A stretch of DNA of 10,768 nucleotides from assembly GCA_024277095.1 (NCBI GenBank), contig JAJRVX010000219.1, positions 1 through 10,768 on the forward strand, in the 5' to 3' direction. The stretch is from DUEN01 sp024277095. GTDB taxonomy: Bacteria > Chloroflexota > Anaerolineae > DUEN01. Below are positions 1-6,340 of this stretch, in pieces. Both the position numbers and the translations under genes were made by a program. How positions within the stretch are numbered: the first letter of the stretch is position 1; each line of letters opens with the position of its first letter. The notes below the pieces were generated by a model, which saw only the letters and a program-made list of their open reading frames with translations, was not told the DNA's origin and did no database searches.

Positions 1-1
1 C

Positions 2-562
2 AGCGAGGCGGCGGTGGTCTTCGTCCCATCCCTGCTGGTCGCCGCCTTCCACGTGACCAGCGCCACGGCCAGCTTCATGCTGATGCCCGCCGTCCTGGCC
101 ATGGCCATCGGCTCCCCGCTGTTTGGACGCATGCTGGACCATTTCGGATCCAAAGTCGTGGTGCGGATCGGCACCAGCCTGCTGGCGCTGGGCATGATCG
201 CCATCGGGGCCCTCCCCATCACCCGGGCCCTCTACTACACGATCGCCATCCTGGCTGGCCTGGGCCTCTCCAGCCTGCTGGGGGCCCCGCTACGTTATGT
301 CATGCTCAACGAGGCGCCCAGGGAGGACCGGGCGGCCGCGCAGGGAGTCCTCACCATCGCCATCAGCATCGGGCAGTTGACCGGAGGCGCCCTGGTCGGC
401 GCTGTTGCGGCCTCCCAGGGGGGCGGCACATCCGGCTATCGAGCGGCGTTCCTGGCCGTCGGGCTCGCCATGATCCTCCTGGCGCTGATGGCGTCGGGGT
501 TGAAGGGCCGCACGGAGGAGCTGGCCACCATGCAACGGCACGAGGCCATCGGCACGCGATGA
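2..562 (+). CDS. MFS transporter, C-terminal part (5' truncated by window edge)
   Basis: This is the C-terminal half of a major facilitator superfamily permease, an inner-membrane secondary transporter. The reading frame is open to the left edge, so the true start lies outside the window. The visible part is about 186 residues and holds several hydrophobic helices. An inter-helix loop reading SPLFGRMLDHFGSK matches MFS motif A (G-x-x-x-D-x-x-G). It is followed by the glycine-rich helices LAGLGLSSLLGAPLRYV and IAISIGQLTGGALVGAV, which resemble the second half of DHA-type drug/proton antiporters. The tail after the last helix is short and charged and ends at a TGA. The next gene starts 75 bases downstream on the same strand with no terminator between, so the two may be cotranscribed. 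A TetR-type gene follows two genes on, which would fit a regulated efflux pump, but the substrate cannot be read from this fragment. Family is confident; subfamily is not. Confidence 0.85.
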   Translation, partial: SEAAVVFVPSLLVAAFHVTSATASFMLMPAVLAMAIGSPLFGRMLDHFGSKVVVRIGTSLLALGMIAIGALPITRALYYTIAILAGLGLSSLLGAPLRYVMLNEAPREDRAAAQGVLTIAISIGQLTGGALVGAVAASQGGGTSGYRAAFLAVGLAMILLALMASGLKGRTEELATMQRHEAIGTR

Positions 563-637
563 CGCACGGCATCCCCCTGATCCTACCCGCTCCCCCACAC
601 GACACATATCAGACTTCAGGAGGTCCCTGTAAATCCG

Positions 638-1108
638 ATGTATCTCACCTTTCTCTCGTTACATTCCGTTCTCCGCTGGATCGTGGTCCTTTTGGCCGCG
701 CTCGCGACGGCGCGAGCCGCCTCAGGCTGGCTGAAAGGGAGAAACTGGACTCCGCTCGACGATCGCCTGGGGCTGGCCTTCACCATCGTGCTGGACACGC
801 AGGTCCTGATCGGCCTGATCCTGTATCTCTTCCTGAGCCCGGTCACCGCGAGCGCGTTTCACGATCTCGGGGTGGTACTATCCAACGACACGGCCCGGTT
901 CTGGATCATAGAGCACATATTCGCCATGGTCGTTAGCCTGATCCTGGTCCACATCGGCCGCAGCATGTCCGGCCGTCCCGGGCCCGCGCGCCAACGATAC
1001 CAGAGGACGGCCCTCCTGTTCGGGCTGGCGACGCTGATCCTGATCATCTCCATCCCCTGGCCCTTCATGCCCGCCGGGGCCGGGCGCCCCTGGATTCGCA
1101 TCGGATGA
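638..1108 (+). CDS. Small four-helix membrane protein, cytochrome b-like
   Basis: This 156-residue integral membrane protein has four predicted helices (about residues 5-27, 45-68, 88-108 and 124-143). Conserved-looking landmarks are LHSVLRW near the N-terminus (His9), DTQVLIGLILYLFLSP in helix 2, IEHIFAM (His93) and LVHIGRS (His105) in helix 3, and ISIPWPF at the end of helix 4. From memory, this pattern matches a family of short bacterial membrane proteins, common in Bacteroidetes and others, often auto-annotated as cytochrome b or hypothetical. The membrane-embedded histidines could bind haem, but this is not demonstrated. An AGGAGG at 618-623 lies 14 bases before the ATG, a rather long spacing. 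The stop codon overlaps the ATG of the TetR-family gene (ATGA), so the two are very likely translationally coupled. Being a gene is well supported; the biochemical role is open. Confidence 0.8.
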   Translation: MYLTFLSLHSVLRWIVVLLAALATARAASGWLKGRNWTPLDDRLGLAFTIVLDTQVLIGLILYLFLSPVTASAFHDLGVVLSNDTARFWIIEHIFAMVVSLILVHIGRSMSGRPGPARQRYQRTALLFGLATLILIISIPWPFMPAGAGRPWIRIG

Positions 1109-1731
1109 GGCGGAGGATGAGAGGACCAGGTCCCGGCGATCTGCGCGCCGCCATCATCGAGGAGGCCGCCCGGCTGTTCGTGTCCCACGGGTATCGCGGC
1201 ATCTCCATGCGAGAGATCGCCGAAGCCGTGGGCGTGTCCAAGGCCAGCCTCTACTACCATTTCAAGGACAAAGAGGCGCTGTTTCTGGCCATCCTCACCA
1301 CCAACCTGGAACGCATCGAGCGGATGATCCAGGCGGCCCGGGAGGCGGAGCTGACGACCCGCGGGCGGATCCAGCGGATCGTGCGCGATATCTTCGCCCA
1401 GGCACCATCGCAGCGGGCGATCATCCGGCTGGCCAGCCAGGAGATGGCCCAGCTCAGCCCCCGGGCGCGTGCCACGTTCGATCATCTGTATCAGGAGAAG
1501 TTCATCGGGCAGATCGAGGCCATCCTAAGGGACGGCGTGGAGCGAGGAGAATTACGAGACATGGATGTGCGCCTGGCGACATGGATGCTCCTGGGGATGC
1601 TGTACCCGTTCCTCTACCCGGCCCACGCCTCCGAGCTGGGGCCGCCGGAGCGGGCCATCGACCTGATGCTGACGATCTTCTTCGACGGCGCTCAGGATCC
1701 CGCAAGAGCGCGCCACCGGGGCAACGGCTAG
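1105..1731 (+). CDS. TetR/AcrR-family transcriptional regulator
   Basis: This 208-residue protein is a one-component repressor-type regulator. Residues about 14-60 form the TetR_N DNA-binding domain: AAIIEEAARLFVSHGYRG followed by the helix-turn-helix ISMREIAEAVGVSKASLYYHF and then KDKEALFLAIL. The remaining helical region (about 70-195) is the ligand-binding and dimerisation part, too divergent to predict an inducer. The ATG overlaps the stop of the upstream membrane-protein gene by 4 bases and has no clear Shine-Dalgarno of its own, consistent with translational coupling. A second in-frame ATG at 1117 directly abuts a GGAGG with no spacing, so it is less likely. Gene order (MFS permease, membrane protein, TetR) suggests it may control its own operon or the permease. 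No operator could be identified because the operon promoter is outside the window. It ends in TAG and is followed by a hairpin cluster. Confidence 0.93.
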   Translation: MRRRMRGPGPGDLRAAIIEEAARLFVSHGYRGISMREIAEAVGVSKASLYYHFKDKEALFLAILTTNLERIERMIQAAREAELTTRGRIQRIVRDIFAQAPSQRAIIRLASQEMAQLSPRARATFDHLYQEKFIGQIEAILRDGVERGELRDMDVRLATWMLLGMLYPFLYPAHASELGPPERAIDLMLTIFFDGAQDPARARHRGNG

Positions 1732-1770
1732 ACCTCCGGAGGCCCTCGCCTGTCGTTCCCTCCCCAAAAG

Positions 1771-1786
1771 CGCTCGCCTCTGAGCG
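1771..1786. repeat. Short inverted repeat, first hairpin of the intergenic cluster
   Basis: Arms CGCTC (1771-1775) and GAGCG (1782-1786) enclose a six-base loop. It is weak alone, but it is the first in a row of inverted repeats filling 1771-1863, between the tetR-family gene and the epimerase gene. Confidence 0.4.
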
Positions 1787-1796
1787 GCCGAGTTCT

Positions 1797-1820
1797 TCGG
1801 AGGGGCTGACGCCCCTCCGA
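1797..1820. terminator. Perfect 10-bp hairpin downstream of the tetR-family gene
   Basis: Arms TCGGAGGGGC (1797-1806) and GCCCCTCCGA (1811-1820) pair perfectly around a four-base TGAC loop. The position, 65 bases past the TetR stop, suits a transcription terminator, but there is no T-run on either side. It could equally be part of a dispersed repeat element, which I think is at least as likely given the adjacent palindromes. Confidence 0.5.
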
Positions 1821-1824
1821 GCCA

Positions 1825-1845
1825 CCCCAGTTGATACCAATGGGG
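1825..1845. repeat. Bulged hairpin overlapping the next palindrome
   Basis: CCCCA (1825-1829), one bulged G, then TTG (1831-1833) pair with CAA (1838-1840) and TGGGG (1841-1845) around an ATAC loop. The GGGG of its right arm is also the start of the 22-bp palindrome at 1842-1863. The two structures therefore cannot form at once in RNA. Confidence 0.4.
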
Positions 1846-1863
1846 CGACCGGCCGGTCGCCCC
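1842..1863. repeat. Perfect 22-bp palindrome, REP-like intergenic repeat
   Basis: The half-site GGGGCGACCGG is followed immediately by its exact reverse complement with no loop. From memory, GC-rich palindromes of this form, with flanks like CCCCTACTG, recur many times in intergenic regions of Chloroflexota genomes; copy number here cannot be counted from one window. It lies about 180 bases before the epimerase start. It is too symmetric for an RNA tetraloop hairpin but would extrude or fold well as DNA, or act as a protein-binding site. Confidence 0.6.
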
Positions 1864-1983
1864 TACTGCGGCATCGGTAGAGCTATCGCAGGAGATGCGC
1901 GGCCAAACTGTCCGGCAGCTAGACTTTGAAAAAGCCCTGTGTGGCGGCTCCGCCCGGCGCTACCCTCGAAGCGGATCATCGAG

Positions 1984-1989
1984 TACAAT
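1984..1989 (+). promoter_or_regulatory. Possible -10 box for the epimerase gene
   Basis: TACAAT matches the TATAAT consensus at five of six positions and sits in the only AT-rich patch before the gene, about 36 bases before the GTG start. No convincing -35 box lies at the usual distance, so this is a weak prediction. Confidence 0.3.
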
Positions 1990-2014
1990 ACGAGAAAATG
2001 AAGAACCATGGCGG

Positions 2015-2020
2015 GGAGGT
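2015..2020 (+). promoter_or_regulatory. Shine-Dalgarno that decides the epimerase start (GTG at 2026)
   Basis: GGAGGT at 2015-2020 lies five bases before GTG 2026. The in-frame ATG at 2008 is upstream of this site and has no ribosome binding site of its own. It would also add six residues (MAGRCP) that the family does not have before the Rossmann beta-strand. Confidence 0.75.
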
Positions 2021-2025
2021 GCCCT

Positions 2026-2931
2026 GTGCGCGTGATCATCACCGGCGGAAGCGGATTGATCGGACGGGCTCTGGCGGCCCAATTGGCTCACGACGGCCAC
2101 GAGGTGATCGTGCTCAGCCGCGCCCCCGAGCGAATCACGACCCTCCCCCCCGCCGTCCGGGCAACACAATGGGACGCCCGCACCGCCAACGGCTGGGAGG
2201 ACCTGGCCGATGGAGCGGATGCCATCGTGAATCTGGCCGGGGAGAACCTGGCGGCGGGGCGCTGGACGGCTGAGCGCAAACGGCGCATCCGGGAGAGCCG
2301 CATCCACGCCGGGCACGCGGTGGTGCAGGCGGTAGAGGCGGCCGGACAGAAGCCCCGGGTCGTCGTGCAGGCCTCGGCAGTCGGATACTACGGCCCGCGA
2401 GGGGACGAGGAGATCACAGAGGAGGCGTCCGCCGGGGATGACTTCCTGGCCCAGGTCTGCGTGGCCTGGGAGGAATCCACCCGGCCCATCGAAGCCATGG
2501 GCGTCCGGCGGGTCATCATCCGAACCGGAGTCGTGCTCAGCGCGACGGGCGGAGCGTTGCCGCGCATGGTTCTGCCGTTCAAGCTGTTCGTGGGAGGCCC
2601 CCTGGGCAACGGCCGGCAGTGGTTCCCCTGGATTCACATCACCGACCAGGTATCCGCCATCCGTTTCCTCATAGAACAGGAGGAGGCGAGAGGCCCCTTC
2701 AACCTCACAGCCCCCCACCCGTTGACCAACGGCGAGTTCTGTCGGGTCCTGGGGCGCGTCCTGAGGCGCCCGGCGGTCACGCCCACCCCAGCATTCGTCC
2801 TGCGCCTGCTCTTTGGGGAGATGGCCACCGTGTTGTTGGACGGGCAGCGGGCCGTCCCCAGGCGGCTGCTGGACATGGGCTTCTCCTTCCGCTTCCAGGA
2901 GGCGGAAGCCGCCCTCCGGGATCTGCTGTGA
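2026..2931 (+). CDS. yfcH: TIGR01777/YfcH-family NAD(P)-dependent epimerase-like protein
   Basis: This 301-residue protein of the extended short-chain dehydrogenase/reductase fold probably binds NAD(P); the physiological substrate of the family is not known. It starts MRVIITGGSGLIG, giving the Rossmann glycine motif GGSGLIG at residues 7-13. Family hallmarks follow in order: NLAGENLAAGRWTAERKR (from about 69), SAVGYYGPRGDE (about 117-127, with the YYG typical of the group), and RTGVVLSATGGALPRM, the region following the active site. Next come GNGRQWFPWIHITD (about 194-207) and a C-terminal DUF1731-type segment (about 243-295, VLRRPAVTPTPAFVLRLLFGEM). The length is the family norm (about 300). 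I chose GTG 2026 because of the GGAGGT five bases upstream; ATG 2008 would give 307 residues. The gene is flanked by repeats on both sides and looks monocistronic. The symbol follows the E. coli homologue and does not imply known function. Confidence 0.92.
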   Translation: MRVIITGGSGLIGRALAAQLAHDGHEVIVLSRAPERITTLPPAVRATQWDARTANGWEDLADGADAIVNLAGENLAAGRWTAERKRRIRESRIHAGHAVVQAVEAAGQKPRVVVQASAVGYYGPRGDEEITEEASAGDDFLAQVCVAWEESTRPIEAMGVRRVIIRTGVVLSATGGALPRMVLPFKLFVGGPLGNGRQWFPWIHITDQVSAIRFLIEQEEARGPFNLTAPHPLTNGEFCRVLGRVLRRPAVTPTPAFVLRLLFGEMATVLLDGQRAVPRRLLDMGFSFRFQEAEAALRDLL

Positions 2932-2944
2932 ATGGCCACATCTC

Positions 2945-3121
2945 AGAGCGTGTCTGGGAAATGCCGTCGCTTCTGCCATGGGGAGGTCCGGAGGGGCAGA
3001 GCCTCTCCGGAAAAAGCCGCTCTCCCGCCTTCGACCTGCCCGGCCCCGGCCCAGATTCCTGTGGAAGGGGCCGAGGAAGGCAGGTGCAGGCCGGAAAACC
3101 GGTAAATTTTCAGACGCGCTC
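2945..3121 (+). mobile_element. MITE-like non-autonomous element, copy A
   Basis: This is a roughly 177-bp non-coding segment bounded by inverted ends. The left end is AGAGCGTGTCTGGGAAA (from 2945). The right end, ATTTTCAGACGCGCTC (to 3121), reads GAGCGCGTCTGAAAAT when reversed. It aligns along most of its length, in opposite orientation, with 6341-6582. The best shared block is the CGCCTTCGACCTGC region through GCAGGCCGGAAAA. It folds back on itself: ACCTGCC pairs with GGCAGGT around the centre, and 2987-2997 pairs with 3001-3011 around an AGA loop with one G-T wobble. There is no reading frame of its own. Flanking triplets TCA and CCA match at only two of three positions, so no target duplication is proven. 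It sits between the epimerase and dehydratase genes. Confidence 0.65.
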
Positions 3122-3203
3122 CCACGGTATGTGTGTCGGGTTGTCAAGCGATTTCCCATTTCAATCTTTTATCGCCACTTGCCCTTGAAGGAGGGGGGCC
3201 TAC

Positions 3204-4853
3204 ATGAAGTCGGCGGGTCTGTTTGAAGGCGTGGAAGGCGCTTATCCACGAGCGCTGTATCGTGCCATGGGGGCGACCGACGAGGACTTCCACAGGCCCT
3301 TGATCGGCATCGCCAACTCATGGAGCGAGGTGTGTCCAGGACATGTGCATTTGCGCCAGCTGGCCGTGTGGGTCAAGGCCGGCGTGCGGGCAGCGGGCGG
3401 ATTCCCCGTGGAGTTCAACACGATCGCCCCATGCGATGGCATCGCCCAGGGGCCGGGCATGCATTACATCCTCCCCATGCGAGACCTCATAGCGGCCTCG
3501 GTAGAGCTGATGGCGCGGGCCAATCGTCTGGACGGGCTGGTCATGCTCTGCTCATGTGACAAGATCGTGCCAGGCATGCTGATGGCGGCCGCCCGGCTGG
3601 ATCTCCCCACCCTCTTCGTGACCGGCGGCCCCATGATGCCGGCAGAGCATAATGGCCGCCCGCTGGTCCTCAGCGACGTCAAGGAGGCGATGGGGCGTTA
3701 CCGGGCGGGCGAGATCGATGCCGCCGAGTTCCACGAGATCGAATGCTCCGCCTGCAGCGGCCCCGGCGCCTGCGCCTTCATGGGAACGGCCAACACCATG
3801 AGCGTGATCGTAGAGGCAATGGGGCTCTCGCTGCCCGGCTGCGCCACACTCCCCGCCACAGCCCCGGAGCGAGAGGACCTATGCCGGGAGAGCGGGAGAC
3901 GCGTCGTCTCCCTGGTGCGGGAAGGGCTGACAAGCCGCCGCCTCATGACGCAGGAAGCGATGGAGGATGCCGTGCGCGTCTGTCTGGCCGTGGGAGGCTC
4001 CACCAACGCCACGCTGCACCTGCCCGCCCTCGCGCACATCCTGGGGTTGGGGATCACCCCGGACACCTTCGACCGGCTGAGCCGGGAGACGCCGCTGGTG
4101 GCCAGATTCAAGCCGGCGTCGGAGCTCACCGTCGTCGATCTCCATCAGGCGGGCGGGGTGCCCGCCGTGCTGAAGGAGCTGGCTCCTCTGCTCCATCTGG
4201 ATCGCCCCACGGTCAGTGGCCATCCCGTGAGCGAGGTGATCGCACGGGCGACGGTGCGACGGAGGGATGTGATCCACCCATTGGATGCGCCGCTGGCGCC
4301 GGAGGGCGGGCTGGCCGTGCTGCGGGGGAGCCTGGCGCCAGGCGGAGCCGTGGTCAAACAGAGCGCGGTGGCGCCTTCCATGATGCGACATGTGGGACCG
4401 GCTCGCGTCTTCGAGTGCGAGGAAGAGGTGCGAGAGGCGTTGATAGGAGGCCGTGTACGACCAGGGGACGTCCTGGTCATTCGCAATGAGGGACCACGCG
4501 GCGGCCCGGGGATGCGAGAGCTTTCGATCCCGGCAGCGACGCTAGTAGGGCTGGGGCTGAGCGATTCCGTGGCGATGGTGACGGATGGCCGGTTCTCGGG
4601 CGCCAGCCGCGGCCCATGCGTGGGCCACGTCGTCCCGGAGTCCTACGATGGCGGCCCCATTGCGGCCGTCCGGAACGGAGACCTGATCGAGATCGACATC
4701 CCTAACCGCAAGCTCAAGCTGTTGGTGCCCGAGGAGGAGATCGCCCGCCGGCTGGCGACGTGGCGTCCCTGGCCCACCGCCGTACAGGATGGATTCCTCC
4801 GCCTGTACAGCCAGAGGGCCAGTTCCGCCGACCGAGGAGCCGTACTGGAGTAG
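3204..4853 (+). CDS. ilvD: Dihydroxy-acid dehydratase (IlvD/Edd family)
   Basis: This 549-residue iron-sulfur dehydratase most likely converts 2,3-dihydroxy-3-methylbutanoate/pentanoate to the 2-oxo acids in valine and isoleucine synthesis, in the cytoplasm. Family landmarks in order are IANSWSEVCPGHVHL (36-50), EFNTIAPCDGIAQG (70-83), LPMRDLIAASVELM (90-103), CSCDKIVPGMLMAAARL (116-132), CSACSGPGACAFMGTANTM (181-199), AVGGSTNATLHL, RNEGPRGGPGMRE and VTDGRFSGASRGPCVGHV. The ending SADRGAVLE resembles true IlvD more than sugar-acid dehydratases. Cluster ligand candidates are Cys118 and Cys190, with Cys44, Cys77 or Cys184 as a third. The ACAFMGTANTM segment differs from the usual CGGM(Y/F)TANTM, so a sugar-acid dehydratase remains possible. 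AAGGAGG at 3188-3194 lies nine bases before the ATG. No ilvB, ilvC or leu genes are adjacent. It is probably transcribed alone, from just beyond MITE copy A. Confidence 0.88.
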   Translation: MKSAGLFEGVEGAYPRALYRAMGATDEDFHRPLIGIANSWSEVCPGHVHLRQLAVWVKAGVRAAGGFPVEFNTIAPCDGIAQGPGMHYILPMRDLIAASVELMARANRLDGLVMLCSCDKIVPGMLMAAARLDLPTLFVTGGPMMPAEHNGRPLVLSDVKEAMGRYRAGEIDAAEFHEIECSACSGPGACAFMGTANTMSVIVEAMGLSLPGCATLPATAPEREDLCRESGRRVVSLVREGLTSRRLMTQEAMEDAVRVCLAVGGSTNATLHLPALAHILGLGITPDTFDRLSRETPLVARFKPASELTVVDLHQAGGVPAVLKELAPLLHLDRPTVSGHPVSEVIARATVRRRDVIHPLDAPLAPEGGLAVLRGSLAPGGAVVKQSAVAPSMMRHVGPARVFECEEEVREALIGGRVRPGDVLVIRNEGPRGGPGMRELSIPAATLVGLGLSDSVAMVTDGRFSGASRGPCVGHVVPESYDGGPIAAVRNGDLIEIDIPNRKLKLLVPEEEIARRLATWRPWPTAVQDGFLRLYSQRASSADRGAVLE

Positions 4854-4872
4854 TGCGAAGGGGCAAGAATGG

Positions 4873-4901
4873 TTGCCATGCCGCTCATCCCGCTGTATGA
4901 T
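4873..4901 (+). promoter_or_regulatory. Sigma70-type promoter for the MFS transporter gene
   Basis: TTGCCA at 4873-4878 (five of six to TTGACA), a 17-base spacer and TATGAT at 4896-4901 (five of six to TATAAT) form the best promoter in the window. The predicted transcription start is near 4908, which leaves a leader of about 180 bases before the ATG at 5088. It lies just past the dehydratase stop (4853). Confidence 0.6.
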
Positions 4902-4902
4902 A

Positions 4903-4917
4903 CCGACGGATCGTCGG
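4903..4917. promoter_or_regulatory. Operator-like palindrome at the predicted transcription start
   Basis: CCGACG-GAT-CGTCGG is a perfect six-base inverted repeat with a three-base centre, directly following the -10 box and covering the predicted +1. The position is classic for repressor binding. It could instead be a small hairpin ending the dehydratase transcript, but there is no T-run after it. Confidence 0.4.
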
Positions 4918-4959
4918 CAATCTCCTTATGACGAGGAAACGCCCATCGTCTTCCTAATC

Positions 4960-5032
4960 CTCACCGTAGAGACGTGAGAGACGCAGAGATTCGTTCCTAA
5001 CACCCTCGCGCTCCCTGCGTCCCCGCGGTGAG
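4960..5032. repeat. Imperfect long inverted repeat in the MFS leader
   Basis: CTCACCG (4960-4966) pairs with CGGTGAG (5026-5032). Inside it, a GACGCAGAG stretch (4979-4987) mirrors CTCCCTGCGTC (5011-5021) with one mismatch. From memory, this resembles the widespread intergenic repeats built on 'GACGCAGAG ... CTCTGCGTC ... CGGTGA' seen in several phyla. It lies in the predicted 5' leader of the MFS gene. No riboswitch class was recognised. Confidence 0.5.
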
Positions 5033-5077
5033 ATGCGGGGCATTGCCGCGAGACCAAAAGACTGCTCTGAACGACGT

Positions 5078-5083
5078 GGAGGG
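5078..5083 (+). promoter_or_regulatory. Shine-Dalgarno that decides the MFS start (ATG at 5088)
   Basis: GGAGGG ends four bases before ATG 5088. The in-frame GTG at 5028 is inside the inverted repeat, has no ribosome binding site, and would add a hydrophilic stretch unlike MFS N-termini. ATG 5109 is a less supported alternative. Confidence 0.6.
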
Positions 5084-5087
5084 TCCC

Positions 5088-6314
5088 ATGCATCATGCAG
5101 CGTCGGACATGCGGCAGGCGCTCAGGCGTGGACGCGAAGTCCTGGCCCTGGAGCGCAACATCGTCGTCCTGTTGGCGGCCCTGCTGGTCCTGGGCATGGG
5201 GGAGGAGCTCTGGACACGCTTCGTCCCCCGATACCTGGAGGTGCTCGGGGCCAGCGCGTGGATCATCGGGGCCTACGGGTCACTCCAGCGCATCGTGGAC
5301 GCCTTCTACCAATACCCGGGCGGCGCCGTATCGGATTGGTTAGGCCGCAAACGAGCGCTGGTGCTCTTCAACATCATCGCGGCGACAGGCTACCTGATCT
5401 ATCTGCTCAGCCCGAGCTGGCCGGTCTTCCTGGCGGGCACCCTGCTGGTCATGGTCTGGTCCAGCATGTCGCAGCCGGCCATCTTCGCCCTGATCGGCGA
5501 CACGCTGAAGCGCTCCCAACGTGCGATGGGCTTCAGCGTGCAGTCGATCTGGAAGCGAGTTCCCATCGTCCTCGCCCCGCCCATCGGCGGGTGGCTGATG
5601 ACCCGCATGGGGATCGTCTCGGGCATGAAGATCGGCTTCGCCTGCTCGCTGGTCCTGGCCCTGGCGGCCATCTACCTCCAGGAGCACTTCTATATCGCGA
5701 AGCCCCCGGCCGAGAAGCGGATGTCATGGAACCTGATCTCGCTGTGGCGGGAGATGGTGCCGGGGCTCAAGCGGCTCCTCCTGGCCGATTGCCTGGCACG
5801 CATCGGCAGCAACATCGCCGCCGTGTACGTGGTGCTCTACGTCCTGAACATCCTGGGCGGCACGCCGCTTCAGTTCGGGCTGTTAACCTCCATCCAGATG
5901 ACCGTCTCGATCCTGGGGTATATCCCGGCCGCCCGGCTGGCCGATCGCTTCGGCCGCCGCCCGTTCATCATCGCCACCTTCGCCTTCTTCGCCCTGTTCC
6001 CGCTCACGCTGGCCCTGGTGCCCAGCGCGTCCTGGCTGCCGCTGGCCTTTGCCATCAACGGCCTGCGGGAGATCGGCGAGCCGGCGCGCAAGGCGTTGAT
6101 CGTCGACCTGGCGGCGGACGCGCACCGCGGGCGGGCGGTGGGACTTTACTACCTGATCCGTGGCCTGGTGACCATCCCCGCCCCCCTGGTGGGAAGCTGG
6201 CTCTGGCAGCAGACCCCTCGACTGGTCTTCCTCACAGCCTTCGCCGTCGGGGTGCTGGGGCTGATCGCCTTCATCTGGGCCAACCCATCCGAGGAGCCCA
6301 TGCCCGCATCGTGA
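5088..6314 (+). CDS. MFS transporter, complete
   Basis: This 408-residue inner-membrane permease has the normal length of a 12-helix major facilitator. After a short charged N-terminus (to about residue 23), the helices begin with NIVVLLAALLVLGMGEELWTR. Motif A is present in both halves: GGAVSDWLGRKRA (78-90) and AARLADRFGRRPF (281-293). This shows the internal duplication of the fold is intact. The central cytoplasmic loop (about 200-228) separates the two six-helix bundles. The GEELW in helix 1 puts acidic residues in or near the membrane, a feature of some proton-coupled carriers. The substrate is unknown. It appears monocistronic, with its own promoter and possible operator upstream (4873-4917) and a MITE-like element 26 bases after its stop. 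It is not closely similar in motif detail to the partial permease at the left edge, so a recent duplication is unlikely. Confidence 0.9.
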   Translation: MHHAASDMRQALRRGREVLALERNIVVLLAALLVLGMGEELWTRFVPRYLEVLGASAWIIGAYGSLQRIVDAFYQYPGGAVSDWLGRKRALVLFNIIAATGYLIYLLSPSWPVFLAGTLLVMVWSSMSQPAIFALIGDTLKRSQRAMGFSVQSIWKRVPIVLAPPIGGWLMTRMGIVSGMKIGFACSLVLALAAIYLQEHFYIAKPPAEKRMSWNLISLWREMVPGLKRLLLADCLARIGSNIAAVYVVLYVLNILGGTPLQFGLLTSIQMTVSILGYIPAARLADRFGRRPFIIATFAFFALFPLTLALVPSASWLPLAFAINGLREIGEPARKALIVDLAADAHRGRAVGLYYLIRGLVTIPAPLVGSWLWQQTPRLVFLTAFAVGVLGLIAFIWANPSEEPMPAS

Positions 6315-6340
6315 GGCGGAAAGCGGTAAAAGCCCCCGCT

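Noticed and set aside
2887..2909. Hairpin CTTCCGC...GCGGAAG near the end of the epimerase gene
   Set aside because: It lies inside coding sequence (FRFQEAEAA) before the stop codon and has no T-run; probably incidental.
1960..3159. Minus-strand open frame of 399 codons over the epimerase gene and MITE copy A
   Set aside because: It runs antisense to a well-supported epimerase and crosses a repeat element; its translation has low complexity (Arg, Gly, Pro, His) and no family signal.
3141..3172. Promoter for the dehydratase gene (TTGTCA at 3141-3146)
   Set aside because: The -35 box is good, but the best -10 candidates at 16-18 bases match only three of six positions. The AT-rich patch may still hold the promoter.
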